Source of the DNA: Actinomyces oris
GTDB lineage: Bacteria > Actinomycetota > Actinomycetes > Actinomycetales > Actinomycetaceae
Reading direction: 5' to 3'
Length of the DNA: 64,000 nucleotides
NCBI RefSeq assembly: GCF_006546825.1
Contig: NZ_VICC01000005.1
Span: 143,504-207,503, forward strand
Part shown: one piece after another, positions 22,537 through 31,891 of the stretch
Position numbering within the stretch: the first letter of the stretch is position 1
Layout: each line of letters opens with the position of its first letter
The notes under the pieces: generated by a model
Told to the model about the DNA's origin: nothing
Database searches by the model: none
The model's input: only the letters and a program-made list of their open reading frames with translations
Made by a program: the position numbers and the translations under genes

Positions 22537-25500
22537 GTGAGCACCAGGCCCGATGACGAGTCCCCGGACTCAACCCCCGAGGAGTCCTCGAGCAAGTCCA
22601 CCGGCTCGTCCCGACAGGGGAAGCCTGACAACTTAGCCGGACTGTTCGGCCTTGGACGCATGGGTGGGGGAGGGCCCCGTCCTCCCCGCGCTCCGCGCAC
22701 CGGTAAAGGCGGCGGCCGTCCCGGCCCGCTGGCCCTGACCATCTCGATCATCACGGCCATCGCCGTGGCCATCGGCATCCTGTCGCAGGTGTGGACCGAG
22801 GTCCTCTGGTTCAGTCAGATCGGGTACGCCCGGGTGCTGTGGACGCAGTGGATCGCCCTCATCGTCCTGTTCCTGGTGGGATTCGGCATCATGTTCGGGG
22901 CCGTCTTCGTCTCGATGACCAGGGCCTACCGGGCCCGGGAGATCGGGATGCCCGACGACGAGGCCACGCGCAACCTCGAGGCCTACCGCTCCGTCATCGA
23001 GCCGGTGCGACGTCGGCTGACCTGGGCAGTGCCCGCGGTGCTGGCCCTGTTCGGCTCGGCCTGGGAGCTGGCCCCCAGCTGGCGGGAGATTCTGCTGGCC
23101 TTCAACTCCCAGTCCTTCGGAGTCAAGGACCCCCAGTTCGGGATCGACATCTCCTTCTACGTCTTCATCCTGCCCGCAGTGCTGACGCTCGTGTCCTTCC
23201 TGTCCGGCGTCGTCCTGTTCGCCGGGGTGGCCTCGATCGTCGTCCACTACCTGTACGGCGGTATCTCCGTGGTGCGTAAGCCCCACTTCACCAAGGCCGC
23301 ACGCATGCACCTGGCGATCTTCTTGGCGCTGTACGCCGTCATCCGGGCCGTGGGCTACTGGCTGGGTCGCTACAGCGCCCTGTACGCCTCCAACTCCAAG
23401 TTCGACGGCGCCAACTACACCGACGTCAACGCGGTCATCCCCGCCAACGCGATTCTCGCGGCGATCGGACTGGCCGTGGCCTTCCTCTTCGTCGCCTCGG
23501 TGCGATCCAGCTCCTGGCGCCTGCCGATCATCGGTGTGGTTGTCATGATCGTCTCCTCCCTGGTGGTGGGGACCGCCTACCCGCTGGTCATCCAGAAGTT
23601 CATCGTCGACCCCAACGCCCAGCGCCAGGAGGCCGAGTACATCCAGCGCAACATCAATGCCACCAAGGCCGCCTACGGCCTGGAGAACGTGGAGACCACC
23701 AACTACGACGCCACGACGAAGACGGCGGCCGGCCAGCTGGAGAAGGACGCCGAGTCCACCACATCGATCCGGCTCCTGGACCCCGGGCTCATCTCCCCGA
23801 CCTTCCAGCAGGTCCAGCAGAACAAGCAGTACTACTCCTTCGCGAACCGGCTCAACGTGGACCGCTACAAGGTGGAATCCACCAGTCGGGACACGGTGAT
23901 CGCGGTACGTGAGCTCAACCTGTCCGGCCTGGGCGAGCAGCAGCAGACCTGGGTCAACGAGCACACCGTCTACACCCACGGCTACGGCGTCGTGAACGCC
24001 TACGGCAACACGGTGGCCACCCGCGGCTACCCCTCGTTCTGGGAGGGGGGCATCCCCTCCCAGGGCGACCTGGGTAAGTACGAGCCCCGGATCTACTTCG
24101 GTCAGTCCTCGCCGTCCTACTCCATCGTGGGTGGCAAGGACAACGGCTCGCCGCGCGAGCTGGACTACCCCGACGACGAGTCCAAGACCGGTCAGGTCAA
24201 CACCACCTTCGCCGGCAACGGCGGGCCGAGCGTGTCCAACCCGTTCAACCGCCTGCTCTACGCCGCCAAGTTCCGGGAGGCCAACATCCTCTTCTCCCAG
24301 GAGGTGCGCGAGGGCTCCCAGATCCTCTACGACCGGGACCCGGCCAAGCGCGTCGCCAAGGTGGCCCCCTGGCTGACCCTGGACAACAGCCCCTACCCGG
24401 CCGTTGTCGATCACGATGACAACCCGGCCACTCCCAAGCGGGTGATGTGGATCGTCGACGGTTACACCACGACGAACAACTACCCCTACGCCCAGCACGA
24501 GTCCCTGGCCAAGGCGACGGCGACCGCCGACAACAAGGGCGGACTTCTGCGGGCGCCGGAGGAGTCCAACTACGTGCGCAACTCCGTCAAGGCCGTCGTG
24601 GACGCCTACGACGGGTCGGTCAAGCTCTACCAGTGGGATGACAAGGACCCGATCCTCAAGGCCTGGCAGAAGGTCTTCCCCGGGACGGTCACGCCCATGA
24701 GCCAGATGAGCGCCGACCTCATCGCCCACATGCGCTACCCCGAGGACCTGTTCAACGTCCAGCGCACCATGATGGCGACCTATCACGTCAACGACGCCGC
24801 GGAGTTCTACTCCGGTGGAGACTTCTGGAAGATCCCGGATGACCCGACCACACCCGGTCAGGACCAGCAGGCCCCCTACTACCTGACCCTCAAGATGCCG
24901 GGGCAGGACCAGGCGAGCTTCTCCCTGTCCAGCGCCTACATCATCGGCGGAAACACCAACCGTAACGTGCTCACCGGCTTCCTCGCCGTGGACTCCGAGA
25001 CCTCTCCCGGCACCGGGAAGAAGGGGGAGCGTAGTCCGAGCTACGGCAAGTTGAGACTCCTGGAGCTTCCGCGTTCCTCGAACGTGGCCGGGCCGGGGCA
25101 GGTGCAGAACATCTTCGACTCCAACCCGGAGATCTCCAAGGAGCTCAACCTCCTGTCCCAGGAGGGCTCCCAGGTCATCAAGGGCAACCTGCTGACGCTG
25201 CCCGTGGGAGGCGGTCTGCTCTACGTCCAGCCCGTCTACGTGCAGTCGTCGTCGGGAACTCAGTACCCGCTGCTGCGCAAGGTGCTGGTCTCCTTCGGGG
25301 ACAACGTCGGATTCGCCGACACCCTCTCGGGGGCGCTCGACCAGGTCTTCGGCGGTAACTCCGGGGCGACCACGGGTCAGGAGGCCATCGACGGCGATGC
25401 CGCCGCGGCCAATGACACCAATGAGACGACCGACGGCAAGGACCCGACGGCGGATGGCGGAGCCAAGGCATCGGCGAGCCCGAGCGCCGCGGCCACGGCT

Positions 25501-25743
25501 TCAGCCAGTGCGTCCCCCTCGGCCTCGGCCAGCGCGTCCTCCAGTTCCTCCGCCACCCCGTCGGCCTCGGGAACCTCGGATCCGAAGGCGGAGCTCAATC
25601 AGGCGCTCTCCGACGCTCAGACCGCGATGACTGACGCGGACACAGCCAGGAGCAAGGGCGACTGGTCGGCATACGGCGATGCGCAGAAGCGCCTCAACGA
25701 AGCCGTCAAGCGGGCCGTTGAGGCCCAGAAGAAGCTGGGCTGA
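22537..25743 (+). CDS. UPF0182 family large membrane protein
   Basis: The 1068-residue protein has a short disordered acidic/Ser-rich N-terminus, then about seven membrane helices in the first 370 residues. A very large extracytoplasmic domain follows (about 370-980; segments such as YGVVNAYGNTVATRGYPSFWEGGIPSQG and PRIYFGQSSPSYSIVGGKD). It ends in a low-complexity Ala/Ser/Pro linker and a 60-residue coiled-coil-like C-terminus with regular Ala and Lys/Arg. This matches UPF0182, a family widespread in actinobacteria and cyanobacteria whose function is unknown. The start is a GTG with AGGGAG 8 nt upstream. The hairpin at 25762-25815 terminates it. It corresponds to Rv3193c, next to the PDZ protease in mycobacteria. 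Confidence 0.92.
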   Translation: MSTRPDDESPDSTPEESSSKSTGSSRQGKPDNLAGLFGLGRMGGGGPRPPRAPRTGKGGGRPGPLALTISIITAIAVAIGILSQVWTEVLWFSQIGYARVLWTQWIALIVLFLVGFGIMFGAVFVSMTRAYRAREIGMPDDEATRNLEAYRSVIEPVRRRLTWAVPAVLALFGSAWELAPSWREILLAFNSQSFGVKDPQFGIDISFYVFILPAVLTLVSFLSGVVLFAGVASIVVHYLYGGISVVRKPHFTKAARMHLAIFLALYAVIRAVGYWLGRYSALYASNSKFDGANYTDVNAVIPANAILAAIGLAVAFLFVASVRSSSWRLPIIGVVVMIVSSLVVGTAYPLVIQKFIVDPNAQRQEAEYIQRNINATKAAYGLENVETTNYDATTKTAAGQLEKDAESTTSIRLLDPGLISPTFQQVQQNKQYYSFANRLNVDRYKVESTSRDTVIAVRELNLSGLGEQQQTWVNEHTVYTHGYGVVNAYGNTVATRGYPSFWEGGIPSQGDLGKYEPRIYFGQSSPSYSIVGGKDNGSPRELDYPDDESKTGQVNTTFAGNGGPSVSNPFNRLLYAAKFREANILFSQEVREGSQILYDRDPAKRVAKVAPWLTLDNSPYPAVVDHDDNPATPKRVMWIVDGYTTTNNYPYAQHESLAKATATADNKGGLLRAPEESNYVRNSVKAVVDAYDGSVKLYQWDDKDPILKAWQKVFPGTVTPMSQMSADLIAHMRYPEDLFNVQRTMMATYHVNDAAEFYSGGDFWKIPDDPTTPGQDQQAPYYLTLKMPGQDQASFSLSSAYIIGGNTNRNVLTGFLAVDSETSPGTGKKGERSPSYGKLRLLELPRSSNVAGPGQVQNIFDSNPEISKELNLLSQEGSQVIKGNLLTLPVGGGLLYVQPVYVQSSSGTQYPLLRKVLVSFGDNVGFADTLSGALDQVFGGNSGATTGQEAIDGDAAAANDTNETTDGKDPTADGGAKASASPSAAATASASASPSASASASSSSSATPSASGTSDPKAELNQALSDAQTAMTDADTARSKGDWSAYGDAQKRLNEAVKRAVEAQKKLG

Positions 25744-25761
25744 GCCCGGTCGGCCGCCACT

Positions 25762-25815
25762 GAGGGCGTGCCCCTGCGACCCGCCTCACCGGGTGGTGAG
25801 CAAGGGCACGCCCTC
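25762..25815 (+). terminator. Terminator after UPF0182 gene
   Basis: Perfect 12-bp outer stem (25762-25773 with 25804-25815) enclosing a second 6-bp stem (CTCACC/GGTGAG), followed by CGTCATTTG. It lies 18 bp after the stop codon. Confidence 0.75.
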
Positions 25816-25820
25816 GTCAT

Positions 25821-25850
25821 TTGCCTCAAGGGTGGGACGCCCCCTAAGGT
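25821..25850 (+). promoter_or_regulatory. Promoter of tRNA-fMet
   Basis: TTGCCT at 25821-25826, an 18-bp spacer and TAAGGT at 25845-25850, ending 12 bp before the mature tRNA 5' end. Confidence 0.6.
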
Positions 25851-25862
25851 TGGTCTCACCGA

Positions 25863-25939
25863 CGCGGGGTGGAGCAGTTCGGTAGCTCGCCGGGCTCATA
25901 ACCCGGAGGTCGCAGGTTCGAATCCTGTCCCCGCTACCA
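25863..25939 (+). tRNA. Initiator tRNA-Met (CAT), 77 nt with encoded CCA
   Basis: The cloverleaf folds fully. The acceptor 5' strand CGCGGGG pairs with CCCCGCT except at position 1-72 (C opposite T), the unpaired end typical of initiators. The anticodon arm CCGGG-CTCATAA-CCCGG carries the three consecutive G-C pairs diagnostic of tRNA-fMet, with anticodon CAT. The T arm has GGTTCGAATCC and the 3' CCA is encoded. A terminator follows at once. Confidence 0.97.
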
Positions 25940-25944
25940 CTCCA

Positions 25945-25978
25945 GAGGAGCCCGGTCCTTCCCAGGACCGGGCTCCTC
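25945..25978 (+). terminator. Terminator after tRNA-fMet
   Basis: Perfect 14-bp stem (25945-25958 with 25965-25978) with a 6-nt loop, starting 6 nt after the tRNA CCA end. Confidence 0.85.
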
Positions 25979-26045
25979 GGCTCTGTCTGAACGGAGATCG
26001 TCGGGTTGTCTGCGCGCTTGGATGAGATCTGTGAGAAACTCAAGT

Positions 26046-26906
26046 ATGGCGAAGAAGCACCCTACCATGGACCGTTCCCTGTACGAGGCCGAGCTGTTGA
26101 GGCTGCAGGCGGAGTTGGTCGAGATGCAGGAGTGGGTCAGGGCCACCGGCGCCCGCGTCGTCGTCATCTTCGAGGGCCGTGACGCGGCCGGCAAGGGTGG
26201 GGCGATCAAACGGATCACCGAGTACCTCAACCCGCGTATCGCACGCGTGGTCGCACTTCCCGTACCCACCGAGCGCGAGCGCACCCAGTGGTACTTCCAG
26301 CGCTACATTGCGCACCTGCCCGCTGCCGGCGAGATCTGCCTGTTCGACCGTTCCTGGTACAACCGCGGCGGCGTCGAGCACGTCATGGGGTACTGCACCC
26401 CGGAGGAGCACCGGCGCTTCCTCCAGCAGTGCCCGGTCTTCGAGAGGATGCTCGTCGACGACGGCATCCTGCTGCGCAAGTACTGGTTCTCCGTCCCTCA
26501 GAAGGAGCAGTACAAGCGCTTCAAGTCGCGCATGACTGACCCCATGCGGCGCTGGAAGCTCTCACCCACCGACCTGGAGGCCCTGCCTCGCTGGGAGGAC
26601 TACTCGCGTGCCAAGGACGAGATGTTCGTCCACACGGACATCGACTCCGCCCGCTGGCACGTCGTGGAGTCCGCCGACAAGCGCAAGGCCCGTCTCAACA
26701 TGATCCACCACCTGCTGGAGTCCATTCCCTACGAGCACGTGGAACGTCCTAAGATGAAGTTCCCCAAGAAGCCCTCGTTCCCGTCGTCGGGCTACCGCCG
26801 CACGGACCGGTCCCTCCAGAGCGAGGTGCCCGACTACGCCGCCACCCTCAGCGAGTCCGAGGCGCCCGAGCGTTACGTGGACCTCGAGGACCAGGGGATC
26901 GGTTAG
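26046..26906 (+). CDS. ppk2: Polyphosphate kinase 2
   Basis: PPK2-family nucleotide phosphotransferase that uses polyphosphate to phosphorylate nucleoside diphosphates (or the reverse). The 286-residue single-domain protein has Walker A GRDAAGKGG (44-52), the lid Arg-rich region RIARVVALPVPTERERTQWYFQRY, and Walker B DRSWYNRGG (101-109). The length fits the one-domain class I PPK2. I start at MAKKHPTMDRSLYE (26046); an ATG at 26022 would add eight residues and neither has a clear ribosome binding site. Its stop codon overlaps the stop of the sirtuin gene on the opposite strand by 4 bp. Confidence 0.93.
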   Translation: MAKKHPTMDRSLYEAELLRLQAELVEMQEWVRATGARVVVIFEGRDAAGKGGAIKRITEYLNPRIARVVALPVPTERERTQWYFQRYIAHLPAAGEICLFDRSWYNRGGVEHVMGYCTPEEHRRFLQQCPVFERMLVDDGILLRKYWFSVPQKEQYKRFKSRMTDPMRRWKLSPTDLEALPRWEDYSRAKDEMFVHTDIDSARWHVVESADKRKARLNMIHHLLESIPYEHVERPKMKFPKKPSFPSSGYRRTDRSLQSEVPDYAATLSESEAPERYVDLEDQGIG

Positions 26907-27658
26907 GACTGGCGGCTCCCACGCTCCAGCTCCTGGAAGACCTGACCGACCGGCTCACGGATGATGAGGTCGGCGCGGGAGTCATACGGCGTGGGAGTCG
27001 CGTTCATGAGGACCAGGCGCTCGCCGGCGTAGTAGTCGATGAGGCCCGCCGCCGGGTAGACGACCAGGCTCGTGCCGGCCACGATCAGCAGGTCCGCCTC
27101 CGAGATGGCCCGCACGGCCCCCTCCATGACGTCGCTATCCAGCATTTCCCCGTAGAACACGATGTCCGGGCGCAGCACCGAGGCGCACGCGGGGCAGCGG
27201 GGGACCTCGCCGGAGCGGGCGCCGGCGACGTCGTCCAGGGTGACGTGCTCGCCGCAGCCGGTGCAGGTCAGGCGCGACCAGTTGCCGTGCAGCTCGAGAA
27301 CCCGCTCGGAGCCGGCCCGCTGGTGGAGGCCGTCAATGTTCTGCGTGACCACGGCCGACAGTTTCCCGGCCCGCTCGAGGTCGGCCACGAACCTGTGCGC
27401 CGCATTGGGGGCCACGCCCTCGCGGGCGTTCTCCTGGGTGAACCACTCCCAGTAGGCCTGCGGGTGCACGGTGAAGAAGTCGATGGACAGCACCTGCTCC
27501 AGGGGAATCTCCCGGTCCTGGTGGTAGAAGCCCTTGGCGCCCCGGAAGTCGGGGATCCCCGACTCGGTCGAGACCCCGGCGCCGCCGAAGAAGACGATGC
27601 GGCTGGACTCTTCGATCCACTGGGCGAGCAGGCCCCACTGGCTGTCCTGGCGATCCAT
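26903..27658 (-). CDS. NAD-dependent protein deacylase (sirtuin, CobB-like)
   Basis: The 251-residue enzyme removes acyl groups from lysines using NAD+. It carries GGAGVSTESGIPDFRG (NAD pocket), TQNIDGLH, the catalytic His in LELHGN, a four-Cys zinc site (CTGCGEH and CPAC) and AGTSLVVYPAAGL. I cannot see the Tyr-x-x-Arg that marks E. coli-type desuccinylases in the usual place, so acyl specificity is open. I set the start at the ATG at 27658 (MDRQDSQWG), which has GGTGGAG upstream and also a TAGGGT box 7 nt upstream (27666-27671). The frame runs 19 codons further upstream without family similarity. Confidence 0.92.
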   Translation of the reverse strand: MDRQDSQWGLLAQWIEESSRIVFFGGAGVSTESGIPDFRGAKGFYHQDREIPLEQVLSIDFFTVHPQAYWEWFTQENAREGVAPNAAHRFVADLERAGKLSAVVTQNIDGLHQRAGSERVLELHGNWSRLTCTGCGEHVTLDDVAGARSGEVPRCPACASVLRPDIVFYGEMLDSDVMEGAVRAISEADLLIVAGTSLVVYPAAGLIDYYAGERLVLMNATPTPYDSRADLIIREPVGQVFQELERGSRQS

Positions 27659-27745
27659 GCACTCCACCCTAACGCCGGGCGCTGACCCTGCCGGGCGCAT
27701 GGCGGCAGTGGTCATCGGGTTCTGGTGCCTGGACGCGCAACGAAG

Positions 27746-27776
27746 GGCGCCGCCTCCCAGTATGGGAGACGGCGCC
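27746..27776 (-). terminator. Terminator after DUF3107 gene
   Basis: 13-bp stem with one mismatch (27746-27758 with 27764-27776) and a 5-nt loop, 20 bp past the DUF3107 stop on the minus strand. Confidence 0.65.
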
Positions 27777-27795
27777 GACGTCAGAGGCTCAGGGC

Positions 27796-28011
27796 TCAGA
27801 TACCGAAGCCGACCCGGCGGGGCTCGGCCTCACCGAGCTCGATGTACGCCAGGGAGCCGGCCGGCACGAACACCTTGCGGCCCTTGTCGTCGCTGAGGAT
27901 GACGGCCTTGGTCTCGGCGTCGGCCACGGCGGCCAGCACCTTCTCCTGAGAGTCGGAGGTCTCCAGGGAGAGCTCGCGGCTGGCGTGCTTGATTCCGATC
28001 GTGACCTGCAT
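27796..28011 (-). CDS. DUF3107 small protein (TB9.4-like)
   Basis: A 71-residue protein (MQVTIGIKHASRELSLETSD through PRRVGFGI) that matches the DUF3107 family from end to end, including the VFVPAGSLAYIELGE segment that ends in the conserved RRVGFG tail. It probably forms a compact beta-rich fold; function is unknown. An ideal AAGGAG precedes the ATG. In mycobacteria the homologue (Rv3208A) lies within a few genes of adnAB, and here it is directly divergent from adnA. A much longer frame upstream of this start is not supported by composition. Confidence 0.88.
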   Translation of the reverse strand: MQVTIGIKHASRELSLETSDSQEKVLAAVADAETKAVILSDDKGRKVFVPAGSLAYIELGEAEPRRVGFGI

Positions 28012-28255
28012 GGGGCTCCTTCGCATCGTCTGTGTGCCGTATTGAGCGGCACAGCGCCCATCGGGGAGAGGGGCGTGAACCTGGCTCGATCCTAGGGGGC
28101 TGCGGCCGTGCCGGCCCTTCGCGCGCCCCAGGAGCCGCGCCGTTTCGCGCCACGCGGAACATGCGCCGCCGGCGCTTCCGGGTGGAGGGCTCGTGACCGA
28201 TGACGATCCGTTAACGGTGCACGATCCTGTCGGGGGCCCGTGGTGAGATGGTCCC

Positions 28256-31200
28256 ATGTCCCAGGACCCCGTCCGTCTCCTCCCGCCCGCCGAGGCGGCC
28301 GAGCTGCCCGCCGCCGACGCCGATGGGCAGCGGGTCCTGGACCGCGTGGCTGAGGGCTCCAACGTCGTCGTCCTGGGGGCCCCTGGGACCGGTAAGACCT
28401 CTCTGGCCCTGAGGCTGCTGGCCGAGGCCGTCGCCGGCGGCCGCGACGCCGTCCTGCTGGCCCCTACCCGGGCGCGGGCCGACTGGCTGCGCGGCCGGGC
28501 CGCCCACCTGCTGCGTGAGGGCCATGGCGACGGCGTCGTCCGAGTGCGTACCCCCGCAGCCCTCGCCCTGACGATCCTGACCACCTCCTTGACCATGCGG
28601 CCCGCCCCGCTGCCGCCCCCGGTACTTCTGGCCGGTGCGGAGGAGGACTCCGCCCTGGCCTCCATGGTCAGCACCGTCACCTGGCCGGGGCTCCCCGCCG
28701 AGGCCACCGGGTCTCGGGCGTTCCGCTCCGAGCTGCGCAACCTCCTGGCCCGCGCCGGAGAGCTCGGCGTCAGCGCCGACGACCTGGCCGACCTGGGACA
28801 CCGGCTCAATGTCCCCATCTGGGTACCCGCGTCCCAGCTCCTGCGCACCTGGGACGCTCAGGGGCGGGCCAGCGCCGAGCGCAGGGCCCAGACCCGCAAG
28901 ATGGACACGGCTCGCCTCCAGGACCGAGCCGTGGAGGCCCTGAGCTCCTGGGGCTCCGACGCCGTGGCCGCCGCCCGCCCCGTCCCGGATCTCGTCCTCG
29001 TGGACGACTACCAGGACTGCACGGCCGCCACCGCCAGGCTCCTGACGGCCCTGGCGACCCCGGACCCCGACGGGCACCGGGCGCAGATCGTGGTGCTGGG
29101 GGACCCCGACGTCGCCGTGGAGACCTTCCGTGGCGGCACCCCCAGCCTGCTTATCGCCGCCGAGGACCACTCGGGGCTCGCAGCCACCCGCCTGCGGCTG
29201 ACCACCTGCTACCGAGGCAACCCGGCCATCGCGGCGGTGATCCGCGACCAGAGTGCCCGGGTCCCGGTGACCGGCACGACCGCCCACCGGCAGACGACCC
29301 TGGCGCCCCAGTCCTCAGCACGGTCCTCGGCAGGGCCTTCCTCCGGGGCGAGTGACGCTGAGCGCCCGCAGGCGGCGGCCGGCGTCGAAGTCATCCTGGC
29401 CTCCTCCGCCTGGCAGGAGCACGCCCACGTCGCCCGGACGCTCAGGCTCGAGCACGTCCACCACGGCACCGCCTGGTCACAAATGGCGGTCATCGTTCGC
29501 AGCGCCGCCGACGCCGAGACCCTCGCCAGGGACCTGCGCAGACGAGGCGTGCCCCTGGCCTCCCGCACGCCCGCGGTCCTGCTACGCGCAGAACCGGCCG
29601 CGGCCGCGCTCCTGGACATCGTGCGCGCCGCCATCCGCGACCAGCTGGGCGGGCACGGTGAACCGCCCCAGCGCGACGCCGCCATCAACCTCCTCACCAG
29701 CCCCCTGGTGGGGCTGACCACCATGGACCTGCGCCGACTGCGCCGCAGGCTGCGACAGGCCCAGCCGGCCGCAACCCCGCACGCCAGTGCGGCCGAGCCC
29801 AGTGAGCCCAGTACCTCCACCGCTCCCGCCCCCGTTCCCGCTGCAGGGACCGGGCCCCGAACCGGCGGCGACGCCGCCCTCCTGGCTCTGCTGGCCGACC
29901 CTGAGCAGGCCTCCGGCTTCGCCCGGTCCCTGGACGGGCAGCCGCTGAGCGCCCAGGCGGAGCGGCTCCTCATCGCAGCCAGGATCCTTGAGGCCCTGCG
30001 CTCCGCCATCGGGCAGACCCCGGTCGAGGCCCCGCGCGATGTCGAGGCCCTGCTGTGGGCCGCCTGGAACGCCTCCGAGCGGGCCGAGGCCTGGCGCGCC
30101 ACCGCCCTGCTGCCCTCGGCAAGTTCGGTGCGAACGCTCCTGTCCGAGGCCGCCGAGCACGACCTCGACGTCGTCACCACCCTGTTCAAACGCGCCGAGG
30201 TCTGGGCCGAGCGCCACCCGGGCCAGGACGCCTCCAGCTTCCTGGCCGAGCTCGATGCCGAGGTCCTGCCCTCGGACTCCGTGGCTCCTCAGGGGCGGCG
30301 CCCGGAGGGCGTGGCCGTCATGACCCCGGCCGGTTGCGCGGGCCAGGAGTGGGAACTTGTCGTGGTCGTCGGACTGGAGCGTGACCGCTGGCCGGACCTG
30401 CGCCTGAGGGACTCCCTGACCCGCACCGGCCTCCTCGTCGATGCCGTCACCGGCCGCCTGACCACAGACACCGCTGCACCGGGGGAGGGAAGCGGCGGCA
30501 GCGGCACCGTGGCCGCTGCCCGGGCGCAGGTGCGCGCCGACGAGCGCCGCATGCTCATCATGGCCGTGTCGCGCGCCTCCAGGCGCCTCCTGCTGACCGC
30601 TACCGCCGACGCCGAGCACGCCCCCTCACCCTTCCTGACCGAGATCGCCCACAGCGCCGGGATCGCCTTGACCGACGCCGACGGCGCCCCTCTCCTGACC
30701 CCCGACACCGGCGACCTCACCCTACGCGGCCTGGTGGGGGAGCTGCGCCACGCCGCCATCTGCGGCAACCTCGAGACGGCCACCGACGCCGAGCACCGCC
30801 GCGGCCGGGCCGCCGTCGACCTGTTGGCCGACCTCGCCCGCCAAGGCGTACCCGGCGCCGACCCCGCCACCTGGATCGGCGCGACCGGCCCCACCTCCAC
30901 CGCCCCCCTCATCGCCGCCGGCGAGCGGATACGGGTCAGCCCCTCCGACGTGGAGGGCCTGGCCGCCTGCCCCCTCAAGTGGTTCCTGACCCGCAGCGGC
31001 GGATCGGCCCCCGCCAGCGACGCCCAGGCCCTGGGCGGCCTCGTCCACGCCGTCGCCGAACGGGCGGAGAAGGAGCACCTGCGCGGTCCGGCCCTGCGCG
31101 AGGCCTTCGAGGAGCGCCTGACCGACCTCGGCTACCCCGCCACCTGGCAGGGAGGCCTTGCCGCAGACCGCGCCCGCGCCATGATCGAGCGCCTCGACGC

Positions 31201-31891
31201 CTACCTGGCTGACTGCGACGCCCTGGGCGTGCGCGCCGACGTCGAGCAGCCGGTACGCGCCGACGTCGACATCCCCCTGAGTGTCCTCAGCCCCGCGGTC
31301 CGCCAGCGGGCCGGCCTGCGGATACCGACGAAAGGCGGCAACGCCATCCCGATCACGATCTCCGGGCGCATCGACCGCCTCGAGCACCTCGGCGGCCTGT
31401 CGGGAGATGATCTGAAGGACTCCGCCGGCCCCGACCGGAACGGCGCCGTGCGCGTCATCGACCTTAAGACCGGGCAGCGGGTCCCCAAGGACGTCCAGCG
31501 TCACCCCCAGCTGGCCACCTACCGGCTGGCCCTGAGCTCGCAGGGTCTCGACGTCGTCGGCGGAGCCCTCGTGCTCCTGGGCAAGGAGCCCTCCAAACGC
31601 TCCGGGGACGGCTACGTCCTGGCCCCGCCGGGCGCCGCCCTCGACCCCAGCCCCGCCGCCCCGGAACCTGCGGAGGAGCCCGCGTGCGAGCCCGCTGAGG
31701 AACCGGGCGACGCGGAAGCGAACGGTGCTGCCGACAGCAGTGAGGAGTACTGGGCTGAGGATCTTGTGGCCGCCGCGGCCATGGCCGGAGTGGGCCCGCA
31801 GATCGAGGCCCGCACCGGTGAGCACTGCCGTACCTGCCGGGTCAAGGACTCCTGCCCCGTGCAGGTCGAGGGAAGGAGAGTCGTCTCATGA
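28256..31891 (+). CDS. adnA: AdnA-like helicase-nuclease subunit
   Basis: First subunit of the actinobacterial AdnAB motor-nuclease, which resects double-strand breaks in place of RecBCD/AddAB. The 1211-residue protein has Walker A GAPGTGKT (41-48), a Walker B variant LVDDYQDC (Asp where Glu is usual), YRGNPAIAAVI (IV) and RRMLIMAVSRASR (VI). The C-terminal RecB-type nuclease has IDLKTGQRVPKDVQRHPQLATY (catalytic Asp and Lys). Four cysteines, one in ACPLKWFL and three in CRTCRVKDSCP at the end, have the spacing of an Fe-S staple as in AddB and Cas4 nucleases. Its last four bases (ATGA) overlap the start of adnB, so the two are translationally coupled. Confidence 0.88.
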   Translation: MSQDPVRLLPPAEAAELPAADADGQRVLDRVAEGSNVVVLGAPGTGKTSLALRLLAEAVAGGRDAVLLAPTRARADWLRGRAAHLLREGHGDGVVRVRTPAALALTILTTSLTMRPAPLPPPVLLAGAEEDSALASMVSTVTWPGLPAEATGSRAFRSELRNLLARAGELGVSADDLADLGHRLNVPIWVPASQLLRTWDAQGRASAERRAQTRKMDTARLQDRAVEALSSWGSDAVAAARPVPDLVLVDDYQDCTAATARLLTALATPDPDGHRAQIVVLGDPDVAVETFRGGTPSLLIAAEDHSGLAATRLRLTTCYRGNPAIAAVIRDQSARVPVTGTTAHRQTTLAPQSSARSSAGPSSGASDAERPQAAAGVEVILASSAWQEHAHVARTLRLEHVHHGTAWSQMAVIVRSAADAETLARDLRRRGVPLASRTPAVLLRAEPAAAALLDIVRAAIRDQLGGHGEPPQRDAAINLLTSPLVGLTTMDLRRLRRRLRQAQPAATPHASAAEPSEPSTSTAPAPVPAAGTGPRTGGDAALLALLADPEQASGFARSLDGQPLSAQAERLLIAARILEALRSAIGQTPVEAPRDVEALLWAAWNASERAEAWRATALLPSASSVRTLLSEAAEHDLDVVTTLFKRAEVWAERHPGQDASSFLAELDAEVLPSDSVAPQGRRPEGVAVMTPAGCAGQEWELVVVVGLERDRWPDLRLRDSLTRTGLLVDAVTGRLTTDTAAPGEGSGGSGTVAAARAQVRADERRMLIMAVSRASRRLLLTATADAEHAPSPFLTEIAHSAGIALTDADGAPLLTPDTGDLTLRGLVGELRHAAICGNLETATDAEHRRGRAAVDLLADLARQGVPGADPATWIGATGPTSTAPLIAAGERIRVSPSDVEGLAACPLKWFLTRSGGSAPASDAQALGGLVHAVAERAEKEHLRGPALREAFEERLTDLGYPATWQGGLAADRARAMIERLDAYLADCDALGVRADVEQPVRADVDIPLSVLSPAVRQRAGLRIPTKGGNAIPITISGRIDRLEHLGGLSGDDLKDSAGPDRNGAVRVIDLKTGQRVPKDVQRHPQLATYRLALSSQGLDVVGGALVLLGKEPSKRSGDGYVLAPPGAALDPSPAAPEPAEEPACEPAEEPGDAEANGAADSSEEYWAEDLVAAAAMAGVGPQIEARTGEHCRTCRVKDSCPVQVEGRRVVS

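Noticed and set aside
22633..24786. 717-codon minus-strand frame
   Set aside because: Antisense to UPF0182; composition of Val, Gly, Asp and His repeats is that of a shadow frame.
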